From an uncultured Actinoplanes sp. (GTDB lineage: Bacteria > Actinomycetota > Actinomycetes > Mycobacteriales > Micromonosporaceae), in NCBI RefSeq assembly GCF_934643405.1, contig NZ_CAKUCL010000060.1, forward strand, positions 1-32,213: 32,213 bases of DNA, in the 5' to 3' direction. Position 1 is the stretch's first letter. Every line of letters starts with the position of its first letter. This document shows positions 14,456 to 22,486 of the stretch, piece by piece. A program made the position numbers and the translations under genes. A model generated the notes under the pieces. It was not told the origin of the DNA and searched no databases. It was given only the letters and a program-made list of their open reading frames with translations.

Positions 14456-15553
14456 TTGCGCCCAGTACGTGGGAAGCGAATCGTTGCGATTCTCGCGGCA
14501 GGTGGGTTGACGCTCGCCGCCGCCGCATGTGGCGACGCCCCGGACTCGACCCCCAGCGGCAGCGGCAACGCCAGCACTGCCGCCGCATATAAGGCCTGCA
14601 TGGTCACCGACACCGGTGGCATCGACGACAAGTCGTTCAACGCTTCGGCGTGGGCCGGTGTCCAGGCCGCCAAGAGCAAGGCCAGCAACGTCGACCCGAA
14701 GTTCGTCGCGTCGAGTGCCGAGGCCGACTACGAGCCGAACCTGCGTGGCTTCGTGACGCAGAAGTGCAACTTCATCCTCGCGGTCGGCGGCCTGATGGCC
14801 GACGCCACCAAGAAGGTCGCCGCGGCGAACACCGGCTCGCAGTTCGGCATCGTGGACAGCTCCATCGCCGGCGCCTCGAACGTCTACCCGATGCAGTTCG
14901 CCACCCACCAGGCCGCGTTCCTCGCGGGCTACCTGGCCGCGGGCTACTCGAAGTCGGGCAAGGTGGCGACCTTCGGCGGTCTGAAGATCCCGCCGGTCAC
15001 CATCTTCATGGACGGCTTCGCCGACGGCGTCGCGCAGTACAACAAGGCGAAGAGCAAGAACGTGCAGGTGCTCGGCTGGGACAAGGCCAAGCAGAACGGC
15101 TCGTTCACCGAGGACTTCGCCAGCCCGGCCAAGGGCAAGGCGCTCGCCAACACGTTCGTCGCCCAGGGCGCCGACGTGATCATGCCGGTCGCCGGCGGCA
15201 CCGGCCTCGGCGCGGCCGAGGTGGCCAAGGGTTCCGGCGGCAAGGTCTCGATCGTCTGGGTCGACCAGGACGGCTGCACCAGCGCCTCGCAGGACTGTGA
15301 CGTCTTCCTGACCACGGTCGTGAAGAACATCACCGACGCGGTGGAGAAGGCGGTCTCCGCCGGTGCCACCGGCCAGCCGCTGAACGCCACCCCGGGCTAC
15401 CTGGGAACGCTGGAGAACAACGGTGTTTCGCTGGCGCCGTACCACGACTTCGACAGCAAGGTCGACCCCGCGCTCAAGGCCGAGGTCGAGAAGCTGAAGG
15501 CGGACGTCATCTCGGGGAGCGTCAAGGTCGAGTCGGCCAATGCGCCGAAGTGA
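14456..15553 (+). CDS. BMP-family nucleoside-binding lipoprotein
   Basis: Substrate-binding protein of an ABC importer of the BmpA/PnrA class, which bind purine or other nucleosides. A positively charged start (RPVRGKR), a hydrophobic stretch and a Cys at the end of LTLAAAAC give a lipoprotein signal. The mature protein starts CGDAPDS. Then come DTGGIDDKSFN and ILAVGGLMADATKKVA, typical of the BMP fold. The start is a TTG at 14456, five bases after a strong GGAAGGAGG site; a GTG at 14435 in the same frame has no such site and lies in the inverted repeat. Length 365 residues is normal. ATPase and two permeases follow. Confidence 0.9.
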   Translation: MRPVRGKRIVAILAAGGLTLAAAACGDAPDSTPSGSGNASTAAAYKACMVTDTGGIDDKSFNASAWAGVQAAKSKASNVDPKFVASSAEADYEPNLRGFVTQKCNFILAVGGLMADATKKVAAANTGSQFGIVDSSIAGASNVYPMQFATHQAAFLAGYLAAGYSKSGKVATFGGLKIPPVTIFMDGFADGVAQYNKAKSKNVQVLGWDKAKQNGSFTEDFASPAKGKALANTFVAQGADVIMPVAGGTGLGAAEVAKGSGGKVSIVWVDQDGCTSASQDCDVFLTTVVKNITDAVEKAVSAGATGQPLNATPGYLGTLENNGVSLAPYHDFDSKVDPALKAEVEKLKADVISGSVKVESANAPK

Positions 15554-15573
15554 CTCTGAGTAGGTAATATTCG

Positions 15574-15617
15574 GCCGCCGCCCGGTCGCGAGAAACCCTC
15601 GTGACCGCGGCGGCGGT
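15574..15617 (+). terminator. Long hairpin between lipoprotein and ATPase genes (attenuator or mRNA stabiliser)
   Basis: About 18 base pairs pair between 15575-15592 and 15598-15616, with one G-U pair and one bulged C, around a five-base loop (AAACC). There is no U run directly after it, and the ATPase gene of the same operon follows 35 bp later. It is best read as a partial terminator or 3'-end stabiliser that raises binding-protein levels over the rest of the transporter. Confidence 0.7.
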
Positions 15618-15650
15618 TCGACTTTTCCCAGCCGAGGTCAGGAGATTCCG

Positions 15651-17213
15651 CTGAGACTCGAACTGCGCGGCATCACCAAGCGCTTCGGCGACCTGGTGGC
15701 CAACGATCACATCGACATCACCGTCGAACCCGGTGAGGTCCACGCCCTGCTCGGCGAGAACGGCGCGGGCAAGTCCACCCTGATGAATCAGCTCTACGGC
15801 CTGCTCCAGCCGGACGAGGGCGAGATCCTGGTGGACGGCGTGGCCAAGACGTTCCGCAGCCCGCGGGACGCGATCGCGGCCGGCATCGGCATGGTCCACC
15901 AGCACTTCATGCTGGTCCCCGTCTTCACTGTCGCGGAGAACATCGCGCTCGGCGCCGAGGAGGTGCGCGGCGGCCCGCTCGGCTTCCTGGACCGGCGGCG
16001 CAACCGCCGCGACGTGCTGGAGACCTCCCGGCGGTACGGGCTGCCGGTCGACCCGGACGCGCTGGTCGAGAACCTGCCGGTCGGCGCGCAGCAGCGAGTC
16101 GAGATCGTCAAGGCCCTCACCCGCGACGTCGACCTGCTCATCCTCGACGAGCCCACCGCGGTGCTCACCCCGCAGGAGACCGACGAGCTGCTGCGGGTGA
16201 TGCGCTCGCTGGCCGAGTCGGGCAAGTCCATCGTCTTCATCTCGCACAAGCTGCGGGAGGTCAAGGCGATCGCCGATCGCATCACCGTGATCCGCCGGGG
16301 CCGTACGGTCGGGACCGCGACCCCCGACACGTCGGAGAACGAGCTGGCGGCCCTCATGGTCGGCCGCGACGTCAGCCTCGAGGTGACCAAGACGCCGGCC
16401 GAGCCGGGCCGCGAGATCCTCAAGGTCAGCGGCCTGATCGTCGACGACGACCGGGGCGTGCGCGCGGTCGACGCCGTCGACCTGGAGGTCCGGGCCGGCG
16501 AGGTGCTCGGCATCGCCGGGGTGCAGGGCAACGGGCAGACCGAGCTGGTCGAGGCCATCATGGGCCTGCGCGAGGCCGGCGCCGGCCGGATGGAGCTCGA
16601 GGGCACCGACCTCGGCGGCATGGGCACCAAGAAGATCCTCGCCGCCGGGGTGGGTTACGTGCCCGAGGACCGCAGCCTCGACGGCGTGGTCAAGGAGTTC
16701 TCCGTCGCGGAGAACCTGGTGCTCGACATGTACGACCGGGCGCCGTTCGGCAACGCGTTCCGGATGAACCCGAAGGCGATCGCCGACTCCGCGCGCGAGC
16801 GGGTGGACCAGTTCGACATCCGGACGTCGTCGGCGGAGTCCGCGGTCGGCACGCTCTCCGGCGGCAACCAGCAGAAGGTCGTGGTGGCCCGGGAGATGTC
16901 CCGCCCGCTGAAGCTGCTCATCGCGTCGCAGCCGACCCGCGGTGTGGACGTCGGCTCGATCGAGTTCATCCACAACCAGATCATCCACGAGCGCGACATC
17001 GGGACGGCCGTGCTGGTCGTCTCCAGCGAGCTCGAAGAGGTCTGCGGTCTGGCCGACCGCGTCGCGGTGATGTACCGCGGACGCATCCTGGCGATCGTCC
17101 CGCCGGACACCCCGCGCGAGCAGATCGGCCTGCTCATGGCCGGGGTGACCGGCACCGAAGCAGCCGGGACGCCGGAAGTCACCCGTCCCGCCGCCGGGGA
17201 GGAAGAGAAGTGA
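15651..17213 (+). CDS. Nucleoside ABC transporter, two-domain ATP-binding protein
   Basis: Duplicated ATPase of the RbsA/NupO type, 520 residues. Domain 1 (about 1-240) has Walker A GENGAGKST, the VGAQQ signature and Walker B LLILDEPTAVL. Domain 2 (about 250-500) has a degenerate Walker A (GVQGNGQTE), LSGGNQQK and ASQPTRGVD, as usual in this family. The start is unusual. The first strand of the fold (LELRGITKRFGDLVAND) lies upstream of the first ATG, GTG or TTG (GTG at 15696) and is needed for the fold. The only codon with a ribosome site is CTG at 15651, six bases after AGGAG. It ends overlapping the permease start (GTGA). Confidence 0.92.
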   Translation: MRLELRGITKRFGDLVANDHIDITVEPGEVHALLGENGAGKSTLMNQLYGLLQPDEGEILVDGVAKTFRSPRDAIAAGIGMVHQHFMLVPVFTVAENIALGAEEVRGGPLGFLDRRRNRRDVLETSRRYGLPVDPDALVENLPVGAQQRVEIVKALTRDVDLLILDEPTAVLTPQETDELLRVMRSLAESGKSIVFISHKLREVKAIADRITVIRRGRTVGTATPDTSENELAALMVGRDVSLEVTKTPAEPGREILKVSGLIVDDDRGVRAVDAVDLEVRAGEVLGIAGVQGNGQTELVEAIMGLREAGAGRMELEGTDLGGMGTKKILAAGVGYVPEDRSLDGVVKEFSVAENLVLDMYDRAPFGNAFRMNPKAIADSARERVDQFDIRTSSAESAVGTLSGGNQQKVVVAREMSRPLKLLIASQPTRGVDVGSIEFIHNQIIHERDIGTAVLVVSSELEEVCGLADRVAVMYRGRILAIVPPDTPREQIGLLMAGVTGTEAAGTPEVTRPAAGEEEK

Positions 17214-18478
17214 CCACCGACGCCGAGGCGCCCCCCACCAAGCCCGAGGAACCGAAGCAGCGCGAGGAGTCGTTCCTCGGCCTCTTCCTGCGCAACCTCT
17301 GGTCGGCCAACACCGTCACGGTGACCATCCTGTCGATCGTGCTCGCGCTGATCATCGGCGCCGTGCTGATCGTCATCTCGGACGCCGACGTGCTGGCCAA
17401 GTTCGGATACTTCACCGCCCGGCCCAGCGACGCGCTCACCTCGAGCTGGGACCTGATCAGCGCCGCCTACGGCGACCTGTTCAAGGGTGCGATCTTCGAC
17501 CCGGCCTCGGTGCGGGCCTGGTTCGACGGCACCGGCACCTGGCAGGCGGCGTTCAACCCGCTCTCCGAGACGCTGACCTACGCGGCGCCGCTGGTGTTCA
17601 CCGGCCTGGCGGTCGCGATCGCGTTCCGCGGCGGCCTGTTCAACATCGGCGGCCAGGGCCAGGCGGTCATCGGTACGATCTGCGGCGGCGTCGCGGGCTT
17701 CGCCTTCAGTCTCCCGTACGGCGTACACCTCATCGTGGCACTGCTGGCCGGCGCCCTCGGCGGCGCGCTGTGGGGCTTCCTTCCCGGATACCTCAAGGCC
17801 CGCACGGGCGCCCACGAGGTCATCACCACGATCATGCTGAACTACGTGGCCACGCTGTTCCTCAGCTGGCTGATCCTGCAGAACGGCGTGCAGGACCCGA
17901 ACCGCACCGACGCGATCAGCAAGACCATCCACGCCACCGCCGAACTGCCCGCGCTGCCCGCGCCGCTGCGGGTCCACCTCGGCATCGTGCTGGCCGTGCT
18001 CACCACCGCCGCGGTGGCCTGGATGATCAACCGGTCGTCGTTCGGCTTCGAGCTGCGCGCGGTCGGGGTGAACCCGCCCGCCGCGCGGACCGCCGGCATG
18101 AGCGTCGCCCGCACCTACACGCTGCTGATGGTGGTGTGCGGCGCGCTGGCCGGCCTCGGTGGTGCGACCCAGGTCCTCGGCACCGCCGACAAGCTCACCG
18201 CCCAGGTGGCCGCGAACATCGGCTTCGACGGCCTGCTGGTCGCGCTGCTCGGACGCAACCGGCCGTGGGGCACGCTGTTCGCCGCGATCCTGTACGGCGC
18301 GCTGCGCGCCGGCGGCAACCTCATGCAGGTCGACGTGGGCGTCTCGCTCGAGCTCGTCACCGTCCTGCAGGCACTGATCGTCATCTTCATCGCCGCGCCC
18401 GCCCTGGTCAAAGCGATCTTCCAGCTCCGCGCCGCCCGTTCCGCACGGCTCGGCGCCTCAGTGGCGAAGGGCTGGTGA
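17210..18478 (+). CDS. Nucleoside ABC transporter permease 1 (NupP-like)
   Basis: Integral membrane subunit of 422 residues, BPD_transp_2 family. A charged N-terminal segment is followed by a first helix at about 40-60, and then the core with RGGLFNIGGQGQAVIG, the family's signature loop (about residues 140-155), HEVITTIMLNYVA and VGVNPPAARTAGM, an EAA-like coupling region. GTG start overlaps the ATPase stop; its own stop overlaps the second permease start. This tight coupling argues for equal amounts of the membrane and ATPase subunits. With the lipoprotein upstream and deaminases downstream, nucleosides are the likely cargo. Confidence 0.92.
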   Translation: MTTDAEAPPTKPEEPKQREESFLGLFLRNLWSANTVTVTILSIVLALIIGAVLIVISDADVLAKFGYFTARPSDALTSSWDLISAAYGDLFKGAIFDPASVRAWFDGTGTWQAAFNPLSETLTYAAPLVFTGLAVAIAFRGGLFNIGGQGQAVIGTICGGVAGFAFSLPYGVHLIVALLAGALGGALWGFLPGYLKARTGAHEVITTIMLNYVATLFLSWLILQNGVQDPNRTDAISKTIHATAELPALPAPLRVHLGIVLAVLTTAAVAWMINRSSFGFELRAVGVNPPAARTAGMSVARTYTLLMVVCGALAGLGGATQVLGTADKLTAQVAANIGFDGLLVALLGRNRPWGTLFAAILYGALRAGGNLMQVDVGVSLELVTVLQALIVIFIAAPALVKAIFQLRAARSARLGASVAKGW

Positions 18479-19755
18479 GCTCGGTGTCGACCACGACCGC
18501 GGAAACCCTGACCGAGGTCCGCGCACCCGAACGTTTCTGGAACCGCCAGCGCCGCCTCGGCGTCGGCATCCTGATCATCGGGCTGCTCGCGACCGTCCTG
18601 TTCGGTTCGCTCGCCCCGTCGAAGACCGCGAGGTTCACGCTCAGCGAGGACGCGAGCGGCGCCGCCCTGTCGATCAACGGCGAGCTCGGGGCATACCTGT
18701 TCGGCGCTCTCACCATCGTGATCGGCGCCGCGATGCTCAGCCGGATGGCCGAGCGCTGGCACACGACGCTGCTGGTCGTCGGGATCGTGACCTTCGTGAT
18801 CTCGTTCCTCTGCTGGCAGGTGGCCGGCAACTTCCTGCCCGTGGTCTCGGTGACCAAGGGCTCGCTGGAGTTCGCGTTGCCGCTCATCCTGGGCGCGCTG
18901 GCCGGCGTGCTGGGCGAGCGCTCCGGCGTGGTGAACGTGGCGATCGAGGGGCAGTTCCTGATGGGCGCCTTCGCCGCCGCCCTGGTCGGCACCCTGGCCA
19001 CCAGCGTGTGGGCCGGCCTGATCAGCGCGGTCGTCGGCGGTGTGCTGATCGCCGCGATGCTGGCCGTGCTGGCCATCCGCTTCCTGGTCGACCAGGTCGT
19101 GGTGGGCATCGTGCTGAACCTGTTCGCGCTGGGCATCACCGGCTTCCTCTACGAGCGCCTGATGCAGCCCAACGCGCAGAAGTACAACCAGCCGCCGCAC
19201 ATGCCGGTGTGGAGCGTTCCCGGACTGTCCGACATCCCCGTCATCGGGCCGGTGCTGTTCCGTACGAACGTGCTGATCTGGATCGCGATCATCCTGGTCT
19301 TCGTGATCCAGTTCGCGCTCACCCGCACCCGGTGGGGCCTGCGCACCCGGGCGGTCGGCGAGCACCCGACCGCCGCCGACACGGTGGGCGTGCGGGTGCG
19401 TGGCCTGCGGTACATGAACGTGCTGATCGGCGGCGCGGTCGCCGGCGCCGGTGGCGCGTACTTCACGCTGATCTCGACCAGCGCGTTCAACAAGAACATG
19501 ACCGGCGGCGCGGGCTTCATCGCGCTGGCCGCGCTGATCTTCGGCCGGTGGACGCCGTTCGGCGCGTTCGGCGCGGCCCTGTTCTTCGGCTTCACCCAGC
19601 AACTGGCGTACTACCTGAGCGCCGCGGTCGGCTCGCCGGTGCCCAACCAGTTCCTCAACATGCTGCCGTACCTGGCGACCATCGTGGCGGTGGCCGGGCT
19701 CGTCGGCCGGGTCCGGGCACCCGCCGCCGACGGTGTGCCGTACAGCAAGAGCTGA
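18475..19755 (+). CDS. Nucleoside ABC transporter permease 2 (NupQ-like)
   Basis: Second membrane subunit, 426 residues, BPD_transp_2 family. LGERSGVVNVAIEGQFLMGAF marks the signature loop, and VGEHPTAADTVGV the coupling region. GTG at 18475 overlaps the preceding TGA (GTGA) and is preferred; a GTG at 18484 is an alternative. A hydrophilic N-terminal stretch of about 25 residues precedes the first helix. It is the last gene of the transporter operon: a 10-bp stem-loop follows eight bases after the stop. Confidence 0.92.
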   Translation: MSSVSTTTAETLTEVRAPERFWNRQRRLGVGILIIGLLATVLFGSLAPSKTARFTLSEDASGAALSINGELGAYLFGALTIVIGAAMLSRMAERWHTTLLVVGIVTFVISFLCWQVAGNFLPVVSVTKGSLEFALPLILGALAGVLGERSGVVNVAIEGQFLMGAFAAALVGTLATSVWAGLISAVVGGVLIAAMLAVLAIRFLVDQVVVGIVLNLFALGITGFLYERLMQPNAQKYNQPPHMPVWSVPGLSDIPVIGPVLFRTNVLIWIAIILVFVIQFALTRTRWGLRTRAVGEHPTAADTVGVRVRGLRYMNVLIGGAVAGAGGAYFTLISTSAFNKNMTGGAGFIALAALIFGRWTPFGAFGAALFFGFTQQLAYYLSAAVGSPVPNQFLNMLPYLATIVAVAGLVGRVRAPAADGVPYSKS

Positions 19756-19762
19756 CCGTCCG

Positions 19763-19789
19763 GCCGCACCCGCTCACCTCGGGTGCGGC
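19763..19789 (+). terminator. Stem-loop after the transporter operon
   Basis: GCCGCACCCG pairs perfectly with CGGGTGCGGC (10 bp, loop CTCACCT). No U tract follows, as in many actinobacterial terminators. Its right arm touches the -10-like box of the next gene (19789-19794), so stopping one transcript and starting the next may interact. Confidence 0.65.
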
Positions 19790-19794
19790 ACAAT
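19789..19794 (+). promoter_or_regulatory. -10-like box for leaderless cdd
   Basis: CACAAT ends seven bases before the ATG at 19802, identical in sequence and spacing to the box before trpS. Confidence 0.45.
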
Positions 19795-19801
19795 CGGCCA
19801 C

Positions 19802-20503
19802 ATGGAGATCGACTGGGCTGGGCTGCGGGCCTCCGCCATCGAGGCGATGCGGCACGCCTACGCGCCGTACTCCGACTTCCCGGTCGGGGTGGCGGGACTG
19901 GTGGACGACGGCCGGGTGGTCGTCGGCTGCAACGTGGAGAACGCGTCGTACGGCATCGGGCTGTGCGCCGAGTGCGGGCTGGTCAGCTCGCTGCACGCGA
20001 CCGGTGGCGGCCGGCTGGTGGCCGTCTCGTGCGTGGACGCCAACGGCGACCCGCTGATGCCGTGCGGGCGCTGCCGGCAGTTGCTGTGGGAGAACGGCGG
20101 GCCGGAATGCCTCGTCGAGGCGGTGCCGCGGCCGCTGAGGATGGCCGAGCTGCTGCCGCACGCGTTCGGGTTCGACGACCTGGAACGCGTCACCGGCACG
20201 GCGGCCGGTCACGAGGTGCCGTCCGACCTGGCCAAGTGGCGGGGGCGCGGCACGGTGTTCGTGCACCCGGACCTGTCCGGCGGCGAGACCGTCTGGACGG
20301 CGTACTGGGAGCGCTCGGGTGGCGAGGACGTCGAGAAGGGAGTCCTCGAGGAGGGCCCGAACTTCCCCACCACCGCGCAGGCGGTTTCCTGGGGCCTTGT
20401 CCGTACGCCGCGGATCGTGGTGGTGGACGCCGACGGCGGCCTGACCTGGGCCGGCGAGACCGAGCCGCCGGAGGGCATCCCCACCCGGTGGTCGCAGGAA
20501 TAG
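19802..20503 (+). CDS. cdd: Cytidine deaminase with extra C-terminal domain
   Basis: Zinc enzyme that deaminates cytidine and deoxycytidine to uridine and deoxyuridine. Residues 1-130 form a normal deaminase: NVENASYG (44-51), C55-A-E57 and P87-C88-G-R-C91 supply the zinc ligands and catalytic Glu. The protein continues for another 100 residues (about 135-233) that ordinary cytidine deaminases of 125-150 residues lack. This tail (RGTVFVHPDLSGGETVWTAYW, then EEGPNFPTTAQAVSWGLVRTP) looks like a small folded alpha/beta domain, not a linker. I do not recognise it with certainty. Codon use does not change at the junction, and the frame is open throughout. The start fits a leaderless mRNA. deoA follows 12 bp downstream. 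Confidence 0.9.
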   Translation: MEIDWAGLRASAIEAMRHAYAPYSDFPVGVAGLVDDGRVVVGCNVENASYGIGLCAECGLVSSLHATGGGRLVAVSCVDANGDPLMPCGRCRQLLWENGGPECLVEAVPRPLRMAELLPHAFGFDDLERVTGTAAGHEVPSDLAKWRGRGTVFVHPDLSGGETVWTAYWERSGGEDVEKGVLEEGPNFPTTAQAVSWGLVRTPRIVVVDADGGLTWAGETEPPEGIPTRWSQE

Positions 20504-20515
20504 GAGCCTTTTCGA

Positions 20516-21793
20516 ATGAGCGAGTTCGCCGCCGTCGACGTCATCCGCGCCAAGCGGGACGGCCATCAGCTGAGCGACGCCCAGATCGACTGGGTGGTCG
20601 ACGCGTACACCCGCGGCGTGGTGGCCGACGAACAGATGTCGGCGCTGGCCATGGCGATCCTGCTGCGCGGCATGACGCCCGCGGAGATCGCCCGGTGGAC
20701 CGCCGCGATGATCGCCAGTGGGGAACGGCTCGATCTCTCCTCGATCACCCGGCCGACCGCGGACAAGCACTCCACCGGTGGCGTCGGCGACAAGATCACG
20801 CTGCCGCTCACCCCGCTGGTCGCCGCGTGCGGTGCCGCGGTGCCGCAGCTCTCCGGCCGCGGGCTCGGCCACACCGGCGGCACGCTGGACAAGCTCGAGT
20901 CCGTGCCGGGCTGGCGGGCCACGCTGAGCAACGACGAGTTCAAGCGCCAGTTGCAGGACGTGGGCGCGGTCATCTGCGCGGCCGGTGAGGGCCTGGCCCC
21001 GGCCGACCGCAAGCTGTACGCGCTGCGCGACGTCACCGGCACTGTCGAAGCCATCCCGCTGATCGCCAGCTCGATCATGAGCAAGAAGATCGCCGAGGGG
21101 ACCGGGGCGCTGGTCCTCGACGTCAAGGTCGGCTCCGGCGCGTTCATGAAGGACCTGGCCACCGCGCGGGAGCTGGCCGAGACGATGGTGCGGCTGGGCA
21201 AGGACAGCGGGGTCCGTACGGTCGCGCTCCTCACCGACATGAACACGCCCCTCGGCCTGGCCGTCGGCAACGCCGTCGAGGTCGCCGAGTCGCTGGAAGT
21301 GCTCGCCGGCGGCGGGCCGGCGGACGTGGTCGAGCTGACCCTGGCGCTGGCCCGCGAGATGCTGGCCGCCGCGGGGATCGACGCCGACCCGGCCAAGGTG
21401 CTGGAGTCGGGCGCCGCGATGGACACGTGGCGCCGGATGATCCGGGCCCAGGGCGGCGACCCCGATGCGGCGCTGCCGCAGGCCCGGGAGACCGAGGTGC
21501 TGCGTGCGTCCTCCTCGGGAGTGGTGACGGCCGTGGAGGCGTACGGGATCGGGGTTGCCGCCTGGCGTCTGGGCGCCGGCCGGGCCCGCAAGGAGGACCC
21601 GGTGAGCTTCGGCGCCGGCGTGCGGCTGAGGGTGAAGCCGGGGGACCGCGTCGAGGCCGGTGACGTGCTGCTCGAGCTGCGCGCCGACGAGGCGGACCGG
21701 ATCCCGGCGGCGCGCGAGATCGCGGCGGCGGCCGTCACCGTGGGGGAGAACGCGCCCACCCCTACAAAGCTTGTTCTCGACCGCATAGCCTGA
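20516..21793 (+). CDS. deoA: Thymidine (pyrimidine-nucleoside) phosphorylase
   Basis: Phosphorolysis of thymidine or other pyrimidine nucleosides to base plus (deoxy)ribose-1-phosphate. The substrate signature is intact: KHSTGGVGDKITL and SGRGLGHTGGTLDKLES (about residues 83-130), followed by the lid segment ASSIMSKKIAEG. The 425-residue length and the C-terminal pyrimidine phosphorylase domain (GVRLRVKPGDRVEAGDVLLEL) are typical. ATG at 20516 has AGGAG nine bases before it and follows cdd by 12 bp, so cytidine can be deaminated and the product cleaved by products of one transcript. Whether it prefers thymidine or uridine cannot be told here. Confidence 0.94.
   Translation: MSEFAAVDVIRAKRDGHQLSDAQIDWVVDAYTRGVVADEQMSALAMAILLRGMTPAEIARWTAAMIASGERLDLSSITRPTADKHSTGGVGDKITLPLTPLVAACGAAVPQLSGRGLGHTGGTLDKLESVPGWRATLSNDEFKRQLQDVGAVICAAGEGLAPADRKLYALRDVTGTVEAIPLIASSIMSKKIAEGTGALVLDVKVGSGAFMKDLATARELAETMVRLGKDSGVRTVALLTDMNTPLGLAVGNAVEVAESLEVLAGGGPADVVELTLALAREMLAAAGIDADPAKVLESGAAMDTWRRMIRAQGGDPDAALPQARETEVLRASSSGVVTAVEAYGIGVAAWRLGAGRARKEDPVSFGAGVRLRVKPGDRVEAGDVLLELRADEADRIPAAREIAAAAVTVGENAPTPTKLVLDRIA
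21786..21791 (+). promoter_or_regulatory. -10-like box before the DUF4272 gene
   Basis: TAGCCT ends eight bases before the ATG at 21800 and overlaps the deoA stop codon. It fits TAnnnT, but the gene could also be read from the deoA transcript. Confidence 0.3.
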
Positions 21794-21799
21794 CGCACC

Positions 21800-22480
21800 A
21801 TGACCAAGGCGGCACCCGACCCGCGCGCGGTGCGCGAGGCGAGCCTCGACGAACTGGAGCGGCTGGGTCTGCCGCTGCCCCCGGCCGGGTTCCCGCTGAT
21901 CTGGGAGCCGGGCGACAGCATCGAGCTGCGGCCGACACCGGAGATCGAGGCGCGGGCCGCCGTGCTGCACGTGGTGGTGGCCCGCTGCTTCGGCATGCCG
22001 ACCGAGGCGGCGATGAGCTGGCTGCTCGGCTCGCACCTGGTGGACTTCGTGACGCCGCCGGAGTGGCAGTTCGTGATCGGGGCGAAGGGCGATCACCGAT
22101 CGTTCGTGCTGCATCACGACGCGGTGTTCGCGCTGGCCTGGCTGCTGGGTCTGAGCGGGCACCTGGATCCGACGGCGCCGCCCGAGGACCGGCTGATGAC
22201 GCAGATGCCGGATCTGCCGTCGGGGGAGTCGTTCAACAGCTGGCGGTCGAGGTCGCTGATGTCACCGCGCGATCCGGTCGAGGCGGCCGTGCTGCTCGAT
22301 CTGTACTACTGCCTGGACTGGGCGTTCCAGGAGTCCGAACAGAATGGACTGCCGCTGCCCGGCGAGATCGACGGGAACGCGATCGGGCAGCGGCGGTGGG
22401 CGCTGGAGTGGGCGGTGGTCTTCCACGGCCCGTACCACGAGAAGCCGGCCGAGTGGGAAGAAGTGGACCTGTCCGTCTGA
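21800..22480 (+). CDS. DUF4272 domain-containing protein
   Basis: A 226-residue soluble protein. The repeated helical pattern with EIEARAAVLHVVVARCFGMP, HHDAVFALAWLLGLSG, then VEAAVLLDLYYCLDWAF and the end motif GNAIGQRRWALEWAV matches my memory of DUF4272, a family of unknown function, often found beside unrelated genes. It starts six bases after the deoA stop, so cotranscription is possible, although a role in nucleoside salvage is not indicated. No catalytic motif is seen. Convergent with the methyltransferase gene, six bases from its stop. Confidence 0.7.
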   Translation: MTKAAPDPRAVREASLDELERLGLPLPPAGFPLIWEPGDSIELRPTPEIEARAAVLHVVVARCFGMPTEAAMSWLLGSHLVDFVTPPEWQFVIGAKGDHRSFVLHHDAVFALAWLLGLSGHLDPTAPPEDRLMTQMPDLPSGESFNSWRSRSLMSPRDPVEAAVLLDLYYCLDWAFQESEQNGLPLPGEIDGNAIGQRRWALEWAVVFHGPYHEKPAEWEEVDLSV

Positions 22481-22486
22481 CCGCCC

